Positions 38,652 through 47,646 of a stretch of 64,000 nucleotides of DNA are shown here, piece after piece; the stretch's first letter is position 1, and every line of letters begins with the position of its first letter. The notes below the pieces were generated by a model. It saw nothing but the letters and a program-made list of their open reading frames with translations, did not search any database and was not told the origin of the DNA. The position numbers were made by a program, and so were the translations under genes. Origin of the DNA: Exilibacterium tricleocarpae (GTDB lineage: Bacteria > Pseudomonadota > Gammaproteobacteria > Pseudomonadales > Cellvibrionaceae); contig NZ_ML660095.1 of the NCBI RefSeq assembly GCF_007004655.1, forward strand, positions 82,385 to 146,384. Direction: 5' to 3'.

Positions 38652-40565
38652 ATGAAAAACCTTGACATCGTTTTCCGGTTTTTATCCAGTCTCTTATTGC
38701 CAATATTGTTATCTGCCTGTGGCGGTGGCGGTGGCGGTGATGGCGCCGGTGATGGCGGCAGCCCACCAAATACGACTGCCAGTTTTACCGTTACCGCCAG
38801 TGCGGGCGCTAATGGTAGTATCGGTCCGGCCAGTCAAACGGTGAGCGCCGGTGATAACACCAGCTTTGCTATCACTCCCGACAACAATTTTACTATCGAC
38901 AGTATCAGTGGCTGTAACGGCAGTGTGTCGGGCAATACCTACACCACCAGCGCTATCAATGCCGATTGCAGTGTAACCGCGACTTTCAAGCCCGGACCCA
39001 GCGTGCCGACGCTGAGCTTTGTCCAGGCTAAAACGCTACGCGTTAGCTGGGCGGATACCGGGGGCGCCACCCATTACCGATTACTGGCAAACCCCGACGG
39101 GACATCGGGCTTCGCCCAGGTAGGGGATGATATCGCACCGGGCGTAGGGGAGGTTGATCTCCCGGTGTCACTGTTCGAGAGCGTTAACGCGCAATATATG
39201 CTGCAAAGCTGTGTCAATGTCACCTGCAGTGACTCCAGCGCGGTATCGGTCAGTGGGACTCTGGTTGACGGTATCGGTTATTTCAAAGCGAGCAATACCG
39301 ACGGCGCTGATGAGTTTGGTGTCAGCGTCAGTCTCAACAGCACCGGCGACATCTTGGCGGTGGGTGCTCTCGGTGAGGACAGCGCTGCCACCGGTGTTGA
39401 CGGTGACGCCAGTGATGATTCGGCGAGTAGTGCTGGTGCGGTATATGTGTTTGCCCGCAGCGGCAACACCTGGAGACAGCAGGCCTATCTCAAGGCCAGC
39501 AATACCGAAAGTGGTGATCAATTTGGCCACTCTGTCAGTCTCAACAGCAGTGGCGACACCCTGGCCGTGGGCGCCGTAACGAAAGGCAACGCCAGCAACC
39601 AGCCTGATAATACTTTTGCCGGCGCGGTGTATGTGTTTAACCGCAGTGGCGATACCTGGAGCCAGCAGGCCTATATTGAAGCCGACGATCCCGGCATCAA
39701 CCATCTTTTTGGCGAGTCGATCAGCCTCAACAGCACGGGTGACACGCTGGCTGTGGGGTCATCTGGAGAAAATCGCTCCAACGGCGCAGTTTATGTGTAT
39801 TTCCGCAACGGCGACACTTGGAGCACGCAGAGACATTTCAAGCTTCCAAGTCCCCTCGGCGCTCATCTACTTGGCATCTCTGTCAGCCTCGACAGCACGG
39901 GCGATACCTTGGCGGCGGGCGCGGGTGAAGGGGCAGTGTATATCTTTACCCGTAGTGACAACAGATGGAACAACACGACTTACCGTGTCTTGAGCGGTGG
40001 AATTGGGTTTGGCGCGTCGGTCAGTCTTAATAGCGCGGGTGATACACTGGCGGTGGGTGCTCCAGAGGAGGATAGCGCTGCCACCGGCATCGATGGCGAC
40101 GATAGTGATAGTTCGGCTGAGTCTGCCGGAGCCGTGTTTGTGTATACTCGCAGCGACGGCAACATCTGGAACAGGCAAACCTATATCAAAGCCAGCAATA
40201 CCGGGCCTGGTGACAAATTCGGCACATCGGTCAGCTTAAATGACGCGGGTGATAAGTTGGTAGTGAGCGCGGTAGAGGAGGCCAGTATCGCCACGGGTAT
40301 TGACGACAGCCAGGATGATGATTCGACCGAGGACGCCGGTGCGGTGTATATGTTTACCCGCAGTGGCAATACCTGGAGTCAGCAGAGCTATATCAAGGCC
40401 AGCAATACTGGCAGCGGTGATAAATTCGGTACTTCACTCAGCTTCGACAGCGCGGGCGACACGCTGGCCGTGGGCGCCGGCGGGGAAGCCAGTGCCGCCG
40501 AAGGCATTGGCGGTGATCAGAGCGATGATTCCAGAGATGGAGCCGGCGCGGTGTATCTGTATTAA
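38652..40565 (+). CDS. FG-GAP repeat lipoprotein
   Basis: Surface-type lipoprotein of 637 residues. The signal peptide ends in the lipobox LLSAC with Cys at about 23, then a Gly/Asp-rich spacer. A domain at about 42-115 (ASFTVTASAGANGSIGPASQ, DCSVTATFK) looks like the divergent InlB B-repeat family. An Fn3-like part follows, then about seven FG-GAP-type repeats of the form FGVSVSLNSTGDILAVGA and GAVYVFARSGNTW. Aspartates in the linkers suggest calcium binding. RBS AAGGA lies before the ATG. A likely role is adhesion or substrate binding. Confidence 0.82.
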   Translation: MKNLDIVFRFLSSLLLPILLSACGGGGGGDGAGDGGSPPNTTASFTVTASAGANGSIGPASQTVSAGDNTSFAITPDNNFTIDSISGCNGSVSGNTYTTSAINADCSVTATFKPGPSVPTLSFVQAKTLRVSWADTGGATHYRLLANPDGTSGFAQVGDDIAPGVGEVDLPVSLFESVNAQYMLQSCVNVTCSDSSAVSVSGTLVDGIGYFKASNTDGADEFGVSVSLNSTGDILAVGALGEDSAATGVDGDASDDSASSAGAVYVFARSGNTWRQQAYLKASNTESGDQFGHSVSLNSSGDTLAVGAVTKGNASNQPDNTFAGAVYVFNRSGDTWSQQAYIEADDPGINHLFGESISLNSTGDTLAVGSSGENRSNGAVYVYFRNGDTWSTQRHFKLPSPLGAHLLGISVSLDSTGDTLAAGAGEGAVYIFTRSDNRWNNTTYRVLSGGIGFGASVSLNSAGDTLAVGAPEEDSAATGIDGDDSDSSAESAGAVFVYTRSDGNIWNRQTYIKASNTGPGDKFGTSVSLNDAGDKLVVSAVEEASIATGIDDSQDDDSTEDAGAVYMFTRSGNTWSQQSYIKASNTGSGDKFGTSLSFDSAGDTLAVGAGGEASAAEGIGGDQSDDSRDGAGAVYLY

Positions 40566-40567
40566 AG

Positions 40568-40582
40568 GCAGGCGCCGCCTGC
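40568..40582 (+). terminator. Possible terminator hairpin after the lipoprotein gene
   Basis: GCAGGC (40568-40573) and GCCTGC (40577-40582) form a tight hairpin three bases after the stop codon of the lipoprotein gene. A T-rich stretch (TATTTTTATTATC) follows about eight bases later, so the terminator is plausible but not canonical. Confidence 0.45.
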
Positions 40583-40732
40583 TACGGCTGTATTTTTATT
40601 ATCATCGTAAGTTGTTGCATGGGTACATTTATAAACAAGCTCTGTTAGGTGAAATATCAAGATACCCTAGTGAAATTAAAGAGATTTGAAATAAATATGC
40701 CTAAGTCTTCACATCCATCTCAAATATTATAT

Positions 40733-41770
40733 TTAAGCTCTTTTTAAATGATAGGTAATACTTTGATTATCATATCCCTTGATCTTATCTGAGGTGAGAA
40801 TTAGTTTCGAATCACTAAAGGTAAAGCTATAGTAGGTTGGAATTAGGGATGCCATTGCTTTCATAAAAATATTCATCTTTACGGGCGCCAAGACCAACCG
40901 ATTATCTTGCTGTGTGTATTCATGGCCCACATCACCAAAGAGATCGACGCCTTCCGTTCTAAAAGAAATCTTATTTTCTGTGATAGTCACAATAGTTTTC
41001 CCTTTCGGCACGATCACACTTTCAGATGAAAGTTTTTCTGCTTCAAAGTTAAATGTCTTCATCGAATATGCTGCCAAGTTTTCATATGATGGAATCTGAT
41101 GAACGACCTCCCACTTTCCAAGCAGCCGAGGATCGGTGGCGTTTGGTGATATTGACTGTTCCGTTGTTGAGATTACCTTTCGCTCTGTAGTGTTACCAAA
41201 TAACATCCCACCCAGATTAAGGAAAGCCTTCCTGATATATATTGCAAAAATGAAGAAAAACAAACCCATTCCTAATAAAGCAAACGTGCTGAGTTGAAAA
41301 CCTTTTTCCAGGACAGATTGAAAAGGGGCCTCAGGCTTGTAATAGACAGTCACAACTTTTCCTCTTGGATATTTATCCAAGAGCCTTGTTGTCCACATTT
41401 TCATATTTGTTTTAACGGTGCCGCCAATTCTCACATCATCATTACTATACGTTACGCCATTTACGACATAGCTATAGTTAATCTGAGCGTCATAGACAGT
41501 CTCGTTTTTTGTCCTGTTAGTTGTCGTGTCTGTGTACGTGCTGGAATGAGCTTTGATTTCAGAGGAAATGATTTGGCCTTGTACGGATGGCCAACTGGAG
41601 CTTTTGTAGGCTTGATAGATAGTGTTGGTGCCTATAAGGATAAAAAGAATACCAACCAACTTAAACAAACGTGGCCCCCATTTTACTGCAAAAGAAATCT
41701 TTGAGAGTATGCCTGAAGGTTGTTTTGAGAATATGCCCAAAGATTGTTTTGTTTGCTTCGAAGATTTCAT
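40733..41770 (-). CDS. DUF3592 membrane protein
   Basis: Protein of 345 residues. A membrane helix (FKLVGILFILIGTNTIYQAY) is followed by the DUF3592 core: WPSVQGQIISSEI, YSYVVNGVTYSNDDVRIGG, and YPRGKVVTVYYKPEAP. A second helix (LSTFALLGMGLFFFIFAIYI) follows, then a C-terminal beta-rich domain (about 205-345) that is not recognised (LLGKWEVVHQIPS ...). RBS GGGAG precedes the ATG. Function unknown; DUF3592 proteins are widespread and uncharacterised. Confidence 0.75.
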   Translation of the reverse strand: MKSSKQTKQSLGIFSKQPSGILSKISFAVKWGPRLFKLVGILFILIGTNTIYQAYKSSSWPSVQGQIISSEIKAHSSTYTDTTTNRTKNETVYDAQINYSYVVNGVTYSNDDVRIGGTVKTNMKMWTTRLLDKYPRGKVVTVYYKPEAPFQSVLEKGFQLSTFALLGMGLFFFIFAIYIRKAFLNLGGMLFGNTTERKVISTTEQSISPNATDPRLLGKWEVVHQIPSYENLAAYSMKTFNFEAEKLSSESVIVPKGKTIVTITENKISFRTEGVDLFGDVGHEYTQQDNRLVLAPVKMNIFMKAMASLIPTYYSFTFSDSKLILTSDKIKGYDNQSITYHLKRA

Positions 41771-41811
41771 CTCAACTCCCCAAATTATTATTGATTAAAG
41801 GCTAACAAGAT

Positions 41812-42105
41812 TCAAAGGTCCGAATCTTTCGACGTCTTTTCCTCCGCTACCGGCAGGTTGAACCTTCTCAGCCGGGCCAGCAGTGAACCATAGACTGCTT
41901 TGGCGTCACGATGATACTGGAATGCCAACATAAAATCATCGGCATACCGCAGCAACAACGCTTGGTCTTTCAGCTTGCGCTTGATCTTTCGCTCAAACCA
42001 CAGAACCAGAGTGTAGTAGAGATAGATAAAGAAATCTTTGATGTTGCTTTTCACAACCTGGCCATGAGGGAGGTTATCCCAACAGCCTGGTATATTGCGT
42101 GACAA
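41812..42105 (-). pseudogene. Group II intron reverse transcriptase fragment
   Basis: The 97-codon frame includes ALLLRYADDFMLAFQYHRDA followed by AEEKT, the catalytic YADD region (domain 5) of group II intron reverse transcriptase/maturases. Both the N-terminal RT domains and the C-terminal maturase and HNH parts are missing, and the stretch before YADD (GQVVKSNIKDFFIYLYY) is degenerate relative to the usual GTPQGG-type motif. No intron RNA ends were found. It is a dead relic between two unknown membrane-protein genes. Confidence 0.82.
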
Positions 42106-42239
42106 TGTCTCTTTATGAGGAGTTTTTGAGTGTTTTGTAATAATGTACTCTAAGCGGCTTATGGCCTATATTACACCTTGCCTTTTTCGGTCAGTGAATT
42201 TACTTTACCTTTTTGGCATCCGTATTCGATTGATACCAA

Positions 42240-42962
42240 TCATGCAACAGTATCCCACACGGGCTTATTCAAAAAGCGTGACAGCGCGACGGCATCATCC
42301 TTTAACTTATTTCCTTGTCTGGTACTAACGCTATTTATTTCCTGGCCCTTTTTTATCTTACCTCCGCCGCCGACTCTAGCAATATTCAAACGCCGAGCAT
42401 CCTTAAGGACAACATTTAGCTCGTAGGTAATTCTCACAAATTTCTTATTTCTTGTAGAAACCCTGTGACCCTCGGATACCAACTGTAGTGCATGAATATT
42501 TTTAATTTTGTGAAAATATTCCAAAGAGCTATTATTGCCTCCCATATCCAACTCCACGTCTCCTTTCCAAAAAAAACCTTTGTTTTTATCAAAAAATAAA
42601 GTCTTGGACATCAAACGAAAAAAGAAGATTCCCGCACCAGAGAAGATCAGCCCCACTGAAAGCGCAGGCAATGCAGATAAGGCCGATATCAATCCGTCAA
42701 ATAAACCGTAAAAAAAATAACCTATTAAAAACACCCCAATTAAAACGAATATTAGGCAAAAAGCTTTTCCTGCCATAGTCGTACGAATCTCAACTCGGTC
42801 TAAACCTGAATTAACCAGCTTATGCAACCTTAAACCACCATTCCTGGGTTCAATAAGCCACCAATCGGTCTCCATTGCCACAGGATCATCAAAAGCTGAC
42901 GCATCAAAAGAACCACGTCTATTATAAAGGCCTTCCAAGTGTTTATAGATATTCTCAAGCAT
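42240..42962 (-). CDS. Hypothetical two-helix membrane protein
   Basis: Protein of 240 residues with two central membrane segments (AFCLIFVLIGVFLIGYFFYG and LPALSVGLIFSGAGIFFF), a cytoplasmic-like N terminus (METDWWLIEPRNGGLRLHKL) and a C-terminal beta-rich domain (about 125-240). GGAGG lies before the ATG at 42962. No family was recognised; the layout is reminiscent of small bacterial membrane proteins with PH-like or DUF3592-like soluble parts. The neighbours give no clue. Confidence 0.6.
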   Translation of the reverse strand: MLENIYKHLEGLYNRRGSFDASAFDDPVAMETDWWLIEPRNGGLRLHKLVNSGLDRVEIRTTMAGKAFCLIFVLIGVFLIGYFFYGLFDGLISALSALPALSVGLIFSGAGIFFFRLMSKTLFFDKNKGFFWKGDVELDMGGNNSSLEYFHKIKNIHALQLVSEGHRVSTRNKKFVRITYELNVVLKDARRLNIARVGGGGKIKKGQEINSVSTRQGNKLKDDAVALSRFLNKPVWDTVA

Positions 42963-43318
42963 CTTTCCATAACCTCCGAATTATGGTCCAGCAGGCTGTT
43001 GATTTTCACCCAGTTTCGAACACACTGATCGGTTGAATCTGGAATTTTTGGCCTAAATCGATGATTTAACGCAATTATTCACTCTTATGTACCCTGAGGG
43101 GGATATCGAGCAAGGCCTTGATAGGCCTCAGCGGGCGGCCTACCGGAACAAACGTTATACCTCATTTCTCTTTTTGTATATCTCTCGATCATATTCCCCA
43201 GGGGTTAAGCGGCTAGCTTTCGGGGAACGACTGGTGTCAATGATAGTGTAGATAGGCCCTAGTTGAGTAGTTTTCCTCGTTGTTAAGTTCTTTGGTCTGC
43301 TGCATGAGTTATGAGTTC
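42963..43318. other. Intergenic stretch, no gene seen
   Basis: About 355 bases with no supported gene. It contains a CAAGGCCTTG palindrome at 43111-43120 and, on one side, text that reads like a worn transposon end (GGCTGTTGATTTTCAC near 43002), which I could not assign to a family. Confidence 0.3.
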
Positions 43319-43978
43319 TTAAGCATGGTTTCTGGCCTTATAGAGATCGATAAATTTGCTCAAGTCCGATAACAGGTCTGAAGTGGAAAGGATCGTATCT
43401 TCGCTATAAGCGGTGTTATACTCATCGAGGATATCTGATTGATTTTCATAAAGATCGTTTATATCTTCCAATTCATCGTTGTCGAAATCTCCCAGATAAT
43501 GCTCATAGAGATAAACCACATCGTGCAAATCACGTGCTGCGGTGCGGCCCTTAAGAGCACTTAGCTTTTGTTTGATTAGTCGACTGATTTTATAGGTAAG
43601 GATGCCATTGCGCTCTATGAGGTCATCATCATTTGGGGTTCCACGTAGAGAAGTCTCCAGTTTCAGGTTAACGTCACCAGCGTAAACGATGCGATAGCGG
43701 CGTACGGTAGTAGTATCTTTTTTTTTACTAATCTCAGGGTTTCGCAAGTGCGGCTTTCTTTTTCCAAGTTGAGCGAAGACTGCATTGAGGGTCTTTTCCA
43801 AATCCAGCGCTATGGCGCAATCATAATCCAGGTTTTCACTAAATCGATCCAGGCCGTAGCAGAGCTTGAGTGCCGTGCCTCCCTTGAGCACCATAGGCAG
43901 GTTTTTTTGTTTGAAGGTGTGGCATATCGCTGCCATGATCTCGACATGCTCATCTTGCTGTTCGTCAGTTAAGCTCAT
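43319..43978 (-). CDS. AbiEii/AbiGii-type nucleotidyltransferase toxin
   Basis: Protein of 219 residues of the AbiEii family, nucleotidyltransferase toxins of type IV toxin-antitoxin and abortive infection systems. The core is LPMVLKGGTALKLCYGLDRFSENLDYD, giving the GG-x-AL then R-FS-(E/D)-D-D pattern; ISRLIKQKLSALKGRTAARDLHDVVYL supplies the conserved K and RD-x-D. The ATG at 43978 overlaps the end of the upstream antitoxin gene by 14 bases, as usual for the pair. The known mechanism of AbiEii is GTP-binding nucleotide transfer; here it is inferred. Confidence 0.85.
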   Translation of the reverse strand: MSLTDEQQDEHVEIMAAICHTFKQKNLPMVLKGGTALKLCYGLDRFSENLDYDCAIALDLEKTLNAVFAQLGKRKPHLRNPEISKKKDTTTVRRYRIVYAGDVNLKLETSLRGTPNDDDLIERNGILTYKISRLIKQKLSALKGRTAARDLHDVVYLYEHYLGDFDNDELEDINDLYENQSDILDEYNTAYSEDTILSTSDLLSDLSKFIDLYKARNHA

Positions 43979-44984
43979 TTTCTTCGGCCCATCGGTGTAA
44001 AAGCTGTTGTTGTTTGCTGTTGGCAATCTGTTTAAGTCCGCCAACTGCCTTTTTAATCGCCGCAACCGGAACGTCAAACATAAACTGATCCAGCTTGAAA
44101 AAACGGGGGTACCGTTGTTTCTTGATACAGTGAGTGTACAAAATATCTTTAATAGCTCGCAGGGGCTTGGCGCATCGCGTTGTCGCTACATCAATATCGT
44201 GCTTTTTTAAAAAGTCAGTGCAATCGAACAGTTCATCGGAGGATAAATCGGGTGCACTGTCATAGTTATCACCGGCAATATGAAATTTATTGCTGTGCAG
44301 CATGCCCACTTGGTGCCAGTCGGCCTGAGTGCCTTGGTAGGGGATATTAAGTGCACTCAGGCCAGTGATGTAGCGTTCGCCAGGTGGCTTGATCAGAGTA
44401 TGAATTTTGTCCCGAAACCACAGCGGCCAATAGGTTAGGGCCTTATTGATTTGTTCGGGAGTGTAGTGGTCCAACATACGGGCCGCGCGCTTTTTCTGAA
44501 AAATATTCAGATCATTCTCTTTAAAGAGAAACGCTAATGCTTTGAGTAGATTCAGGAGTTCACCGGGAGCCGAGGACAACTTCTTACCATCGATTTTGCG
44601 AAAGTAGATGGTGTGGTTTGGTAGGGTGATCGGTGCGATACGCTTATCGGTATCGTAGGTGATGGCATCCGGTAGCACATGGGTGAGCCCCAACTCGTAC
44701 GCCGCCAGAGCGCCTGAGGGGGCGATTTTGGCGCGGTATTGCTGCTTAATTGAGCGAATAATAACGTCTTCCTTCGGGGGAAGCGGGCCAAAATATTTGC
44801 TGTTATATGGCCTGTAATAGAGGCCATTGCGAATTTTCTCCAAACCTTCTGACTTGTACAGGCGCGAAGCTGCTTTATCTACCTGTAAGCTATCGGCAGA
44901 TAATCGATGCAGAGCCCGGCTGGTGATGGCGTTACCTGCCGGGAGCCTCTGGAATTGGCTTCTGACACGCTCGGCAATACTCAT
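43965..44984 (-). CDS. AbiEi/DUF6088-type antitoxin
   Basis: Protein of 339 residues. The N terminus (MSIAERVRSQFQRLPAGNAI, ASRLYKSEGLEKIRNGLYYRP) has the winged-helix layout of AbiEi-type antitoxins, which bind their own promoter. The middle (KIAPSGALAAYELGLT, TYDTDKR) matches DUF6088-like proteins. The ATG at 44984 gives this start. The toxin gene follows with a 14-base overlap. The pair probably serves phage defence or plasmid/island stability. Confidence 0.82.
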   Translation of the reverse strand: MSIAERVRSQFQRLPAGNAITSRALHRLSADSLQVDKAASRLYKSEGLEKIRNGLYYRPYNSKYFGPLPPKEDVIIRSIKQQYRAKIAPSGALAAYELGLTHVLPDAITYDTDKRIAPITLPNHTIYFRKIDGKKLSSAPGELLNLLKALAFLFKENDLNIFQKKRAARMLDHYTPEQINKALTYWPLWFRDKIHTLIKPPGERYITGLSALNIPYQGTQADWHQVGMLHSNKFHIAGDNYDSAPDLSSDELFDCTDFLKKHDIDVATTRCAKPLRAIKDILYTHCIKKQRYPRFFKLDQFMFDVPVAAIKKAVGGLKQIANSKQQQLLHRWAEENELN

Positions 44985-45256
44985 ACTAAACCTCGATAAG
45001 AGATAAAAAATCATGTTTTTTTATCTCAAGAGGCGCTAGTTTAACATAAAATGCCTTTGAGTAGAAAATGACTTAAGTTATTGATATTCAATTGATTTTT
45101 TGTTGTTTTATGGTTTTTGCCCTGTTTTGCGATTGTAACCAACTTAGGAGTTGCTCGGGGTTAAACTCCACAAGCCAGCCTGTCAGCATCGACTCCCTGT
45201 CGCGCTCTCTTCCGCCATCGTGAAGACTCTGCTCGCAGCAACTTTCTTGTCGTTGG

Positions 45257-47542
45257 TCATTTGAGCGTGATCCGTCTTTTAAGTCTGATGTCGCCTGCAG
45301 ACGCACCTATTAGAAGCTCAATATCGCAGAGGTCGTCGCTCCATGTCTGCGTGTCTTGATTCCAATACCGAAGATGTTCCACCGGAATCTCCAGGGTGAC
45401 CGACCTGGTTTCTCCGGGGTCGAGTTGTACCCGGGAAAATGCCTTCAGTTCTTTGACAGGCCATTCGACTGAAGGGTTTACCCGGTGTACGTAACCCTGG
45501 ACGACCTCCTCCGCCGCTGATGTGCCGGTATTTTCCAGCGTAAAAAACAGCTTTATCGTATCCCTCGTAGTGTACGTCCCTTTATCCGTTTTAAGATCGG
45601 AGTACTCAAACGTAGTATAGGTCAGTCCGTGACCAAAGGGGTACATGATCGGAATACTTTTTGTGTCAAACCAGCGATAGCCCATCAAGGATCCCTCGGA
45701 ATAAAACGCGGTGTCGGCGTTTTTTAGCTGTGCCTCGTTCACCTTTTCGTTTTTCAGTGTAATGTCAGATTCGGTTTTCGCCACCAGGTTAGCAAAGATG
45801 TCATTGGCTTTTTGCCCTTGCGGGTAATTGCCAAGTGCATAAGCGGGTGAATCCTCCAGCTTGACAGGAAAAGTAAAGGGCAGTCGTCCGCTCGGGGAAA
45901 TCTTGCCGAGCAGCGTATCGGCAAGTGCGTTGCCACCCTCAGTGCCGTTAAACCACGAGATAAGCAGGGCTTTTGACAGCGGTTTGATAACGTTGAGGTC
46001 ATTGGGCGCACCGCTTGTCAGTATCGTCACTATATTGGCATTGACCTTGGCAATTTCCTGAATCAGCCCATCCTGTCCCGAAGGAAGCTTGATATCGCGT
46101 CTGTCACTACCTTCAGTCTCTACCGCACGGTTGTTGCCGCCAATAAAAAGAACAATGTCTGCACTTGCCGCTACTTCAATCGCTTCTTGCGCCAGCTTTT
46201 GAGCAACCTTTCTTTTTTCGCGAGCTTCCGTCTTCTGCACCTGCGGAGATTTCTCCTCAAACATGTCGGAAAATCGGTAAACGACCGGCTCGTAACCCTT
46301 TGCATAAACTACTCTGGCGTCGCTCCCAATTCTATTTCTGAGCCCCTCGAGGGGAGTTACTTCATACAGAGTTTTAACCCCTGTACCCATGCCGCCACTC
46401 GCCATTGCCTGTGTTGCATTGGCGCCGATGACCGCGATGGTCGGCTTTTTCTCAAGCGTTAAGGGAAGTATTCCGCTATTTTTAAGCAAAACAATAGATT
46501 TAGCCGCTACATCATAGGCTATTTTTTGTTGGGGTTTTCGTGAGGTAACGCCCACATTGGCTTGTTCCGGCGGTATCGGCTTTATAGCCATTCTCACGCG
46601 AAGAATTTCCCTTACCCGTTGATTGATAAGGTCCTCTGATACCGTGCCGGCCCTCACTGCTTCGAGTAGAGGTTTCCCTAAAAATTTGTCTGTCGGCATT
46701 TCGACATTTAGCCCGTTGGTAATCGCATTGACGGTGCTGTGTGTGCCGGTCCAGTCAGAAATTACCATACCGGCAAATCCCCAATCGTCGCGAAGGACTT
46801 TATTTAGCAGCATGTCGCTCTCTGATGCCCACCATCCGTTAACCTTGTTATAGGCAGCCATTATGCCATAGGCGTCCGCCTCGACAACGGAGGCTTTAAA
46901 TGGCGGAAAGTAGATTTCGCGCATGGCGCGCTCATCCACTATGACATCGACGGAACCGCGATTGTTTTCCTGGTTATTCAGGGCGTAGTGTTTTACACAG
47001 GCCGCAACACCATTGTCTTGCACACCGTTTATATAACCAACCGATAGTCTCGAGCTGAGAAAAGGGTCTTCACTGAGATACTCAAAAGTTCGTCCACCCG
47101 TTGGGATGCGTTGAATATTTATGGCGGGTCCCAGTATCATGTCCTTGCCTCGCAAGCGCGCTTCCCTGGCCATTCCTGTTCCATAGGCGTAAGCAAGTTC
47201 AGGGCTCCATGTGGCTGCCAGGGCAGAACCTGTAGGGAAAAAAGTGGCTCTGTCTGTCTCCCAGCCCAATGACCCCCAGCCATCGGGCTGGAGTTCTTCG
47301 CGAATACCGAATGGTCCGTCCACATAGTGCATATCTGCGACGCCTAACCGCTTCACTCCCGCTGAGACAAACATATGTTTCCCATGAAGCATCGCTATTT
47401 TTTCCTCTAACGTCATCTGCCGAATTATATGATTGATTTTGGCGTCATATTGAAGCAGGGAAGACTGACGTATCGTGTTAGGGCTGCACCCAGAAAAAAT
47501 CGTTAAACAAAAAATTAGATATATAAGTTTGAAATTTTTCAC
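45257..47542 (-). CDS. GH3 family beta-glucosidase lipoprotein
   Basis: Glycoside hydrolase of 761 residues. The signal peptide ends in the lipobox IFSGC (Cys about 19). The GH3 barrel (about 35-330) includes the substrate site GVAACVKHYALNN with KH, and the nucleophile Asp in GMVISDWTGTHS. The second GH3 domain (about 350-600) and a C-terminal fibronectin type III-like domain (about 650-755) complete the normal beta-glucosidase layout. In the locus with GH31 and GH5 it likely removes glucose from xyloglucan oligosaccharides after xylose removal. It is last in the minus-strand set. Confidence 0.92.
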   Translation of the reverse strand: MKNFKLIYLIFCLTIFSGCSPNTIRQSSLLQYDAKINHIIRQMTLEEKIAMLHGKHMFVSAGVKRLGVADMHYVDGPFGIREELQPDGWGSLGWETDRATFFPTGSALAATWSPELAYAYGTGMAREARLRGKDMILGPAINIQRIPTGGRTFEYLSEDPFLSSRLSVGYINGVQDNGVAACVKHYALNNQENNRGSVDVIVDERAMREIYFPPFKASVVEADAYGIMAAYNKVNGWWASESDMLLNKVLRDDWGFAGMVISDWTGTHSTVNAITNGLNVEMPTDKFLGKPLLEAVRAGTVSEDLINQRVREILRVRMAIKPIPPEQANVGVTSRKPQQKIAYDVAAKSIVLLKNSGILPLTLEKKPTIAVIGANATQAMASGGMGTGVKTLYEVTPLEGLRNRIGSDARVVYAKGYEPVVYRFSDMFEEKSPQVQKTEAREKRKVAQKLAQEAIEVAASADIVLFIGGNNRAVETEGSDRRDIKLPSGQDGLIQEIAKVNANIVTILTSGAPNDLNVIKPLSKALLISWFNGTEGGNALADTLLGKISPSGRLPFTFPVKLEDSPAYALGNYPQGQKANDIFANLVAKTESDITLKNEKVNEAQLKNADTAFYSEGSLMGYRWFDTKSIPIMYPFGHGLTYTTFEYSDLKTDKGTYTTRDTIKLFFTLENTGTSAAEEVVQGYVHRVNPSVEWPVKELKAFSRVQLDPGETRSVTLEIPVEHLRYWNQDTQTWSDDLCDIELLIGASAGDIRLKRRITLK

Positions 47543-47646
47543 CGGTTAAATCCCGTTAAATAGATATTAATGGAGTAGCCTTTTTTGGCCTCTTGCGTTG
47601 ATGAGTGATGTGCGGCAGTGCATACTGCGATCCACATCGGATCACG

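Noticed and set aside
45088-45306. 72-codon minus-strand frame after the GH3 gene
   Set aside because: It overlaps the end of the GH3 gene, shows no family likeness and has no good ribosome site.
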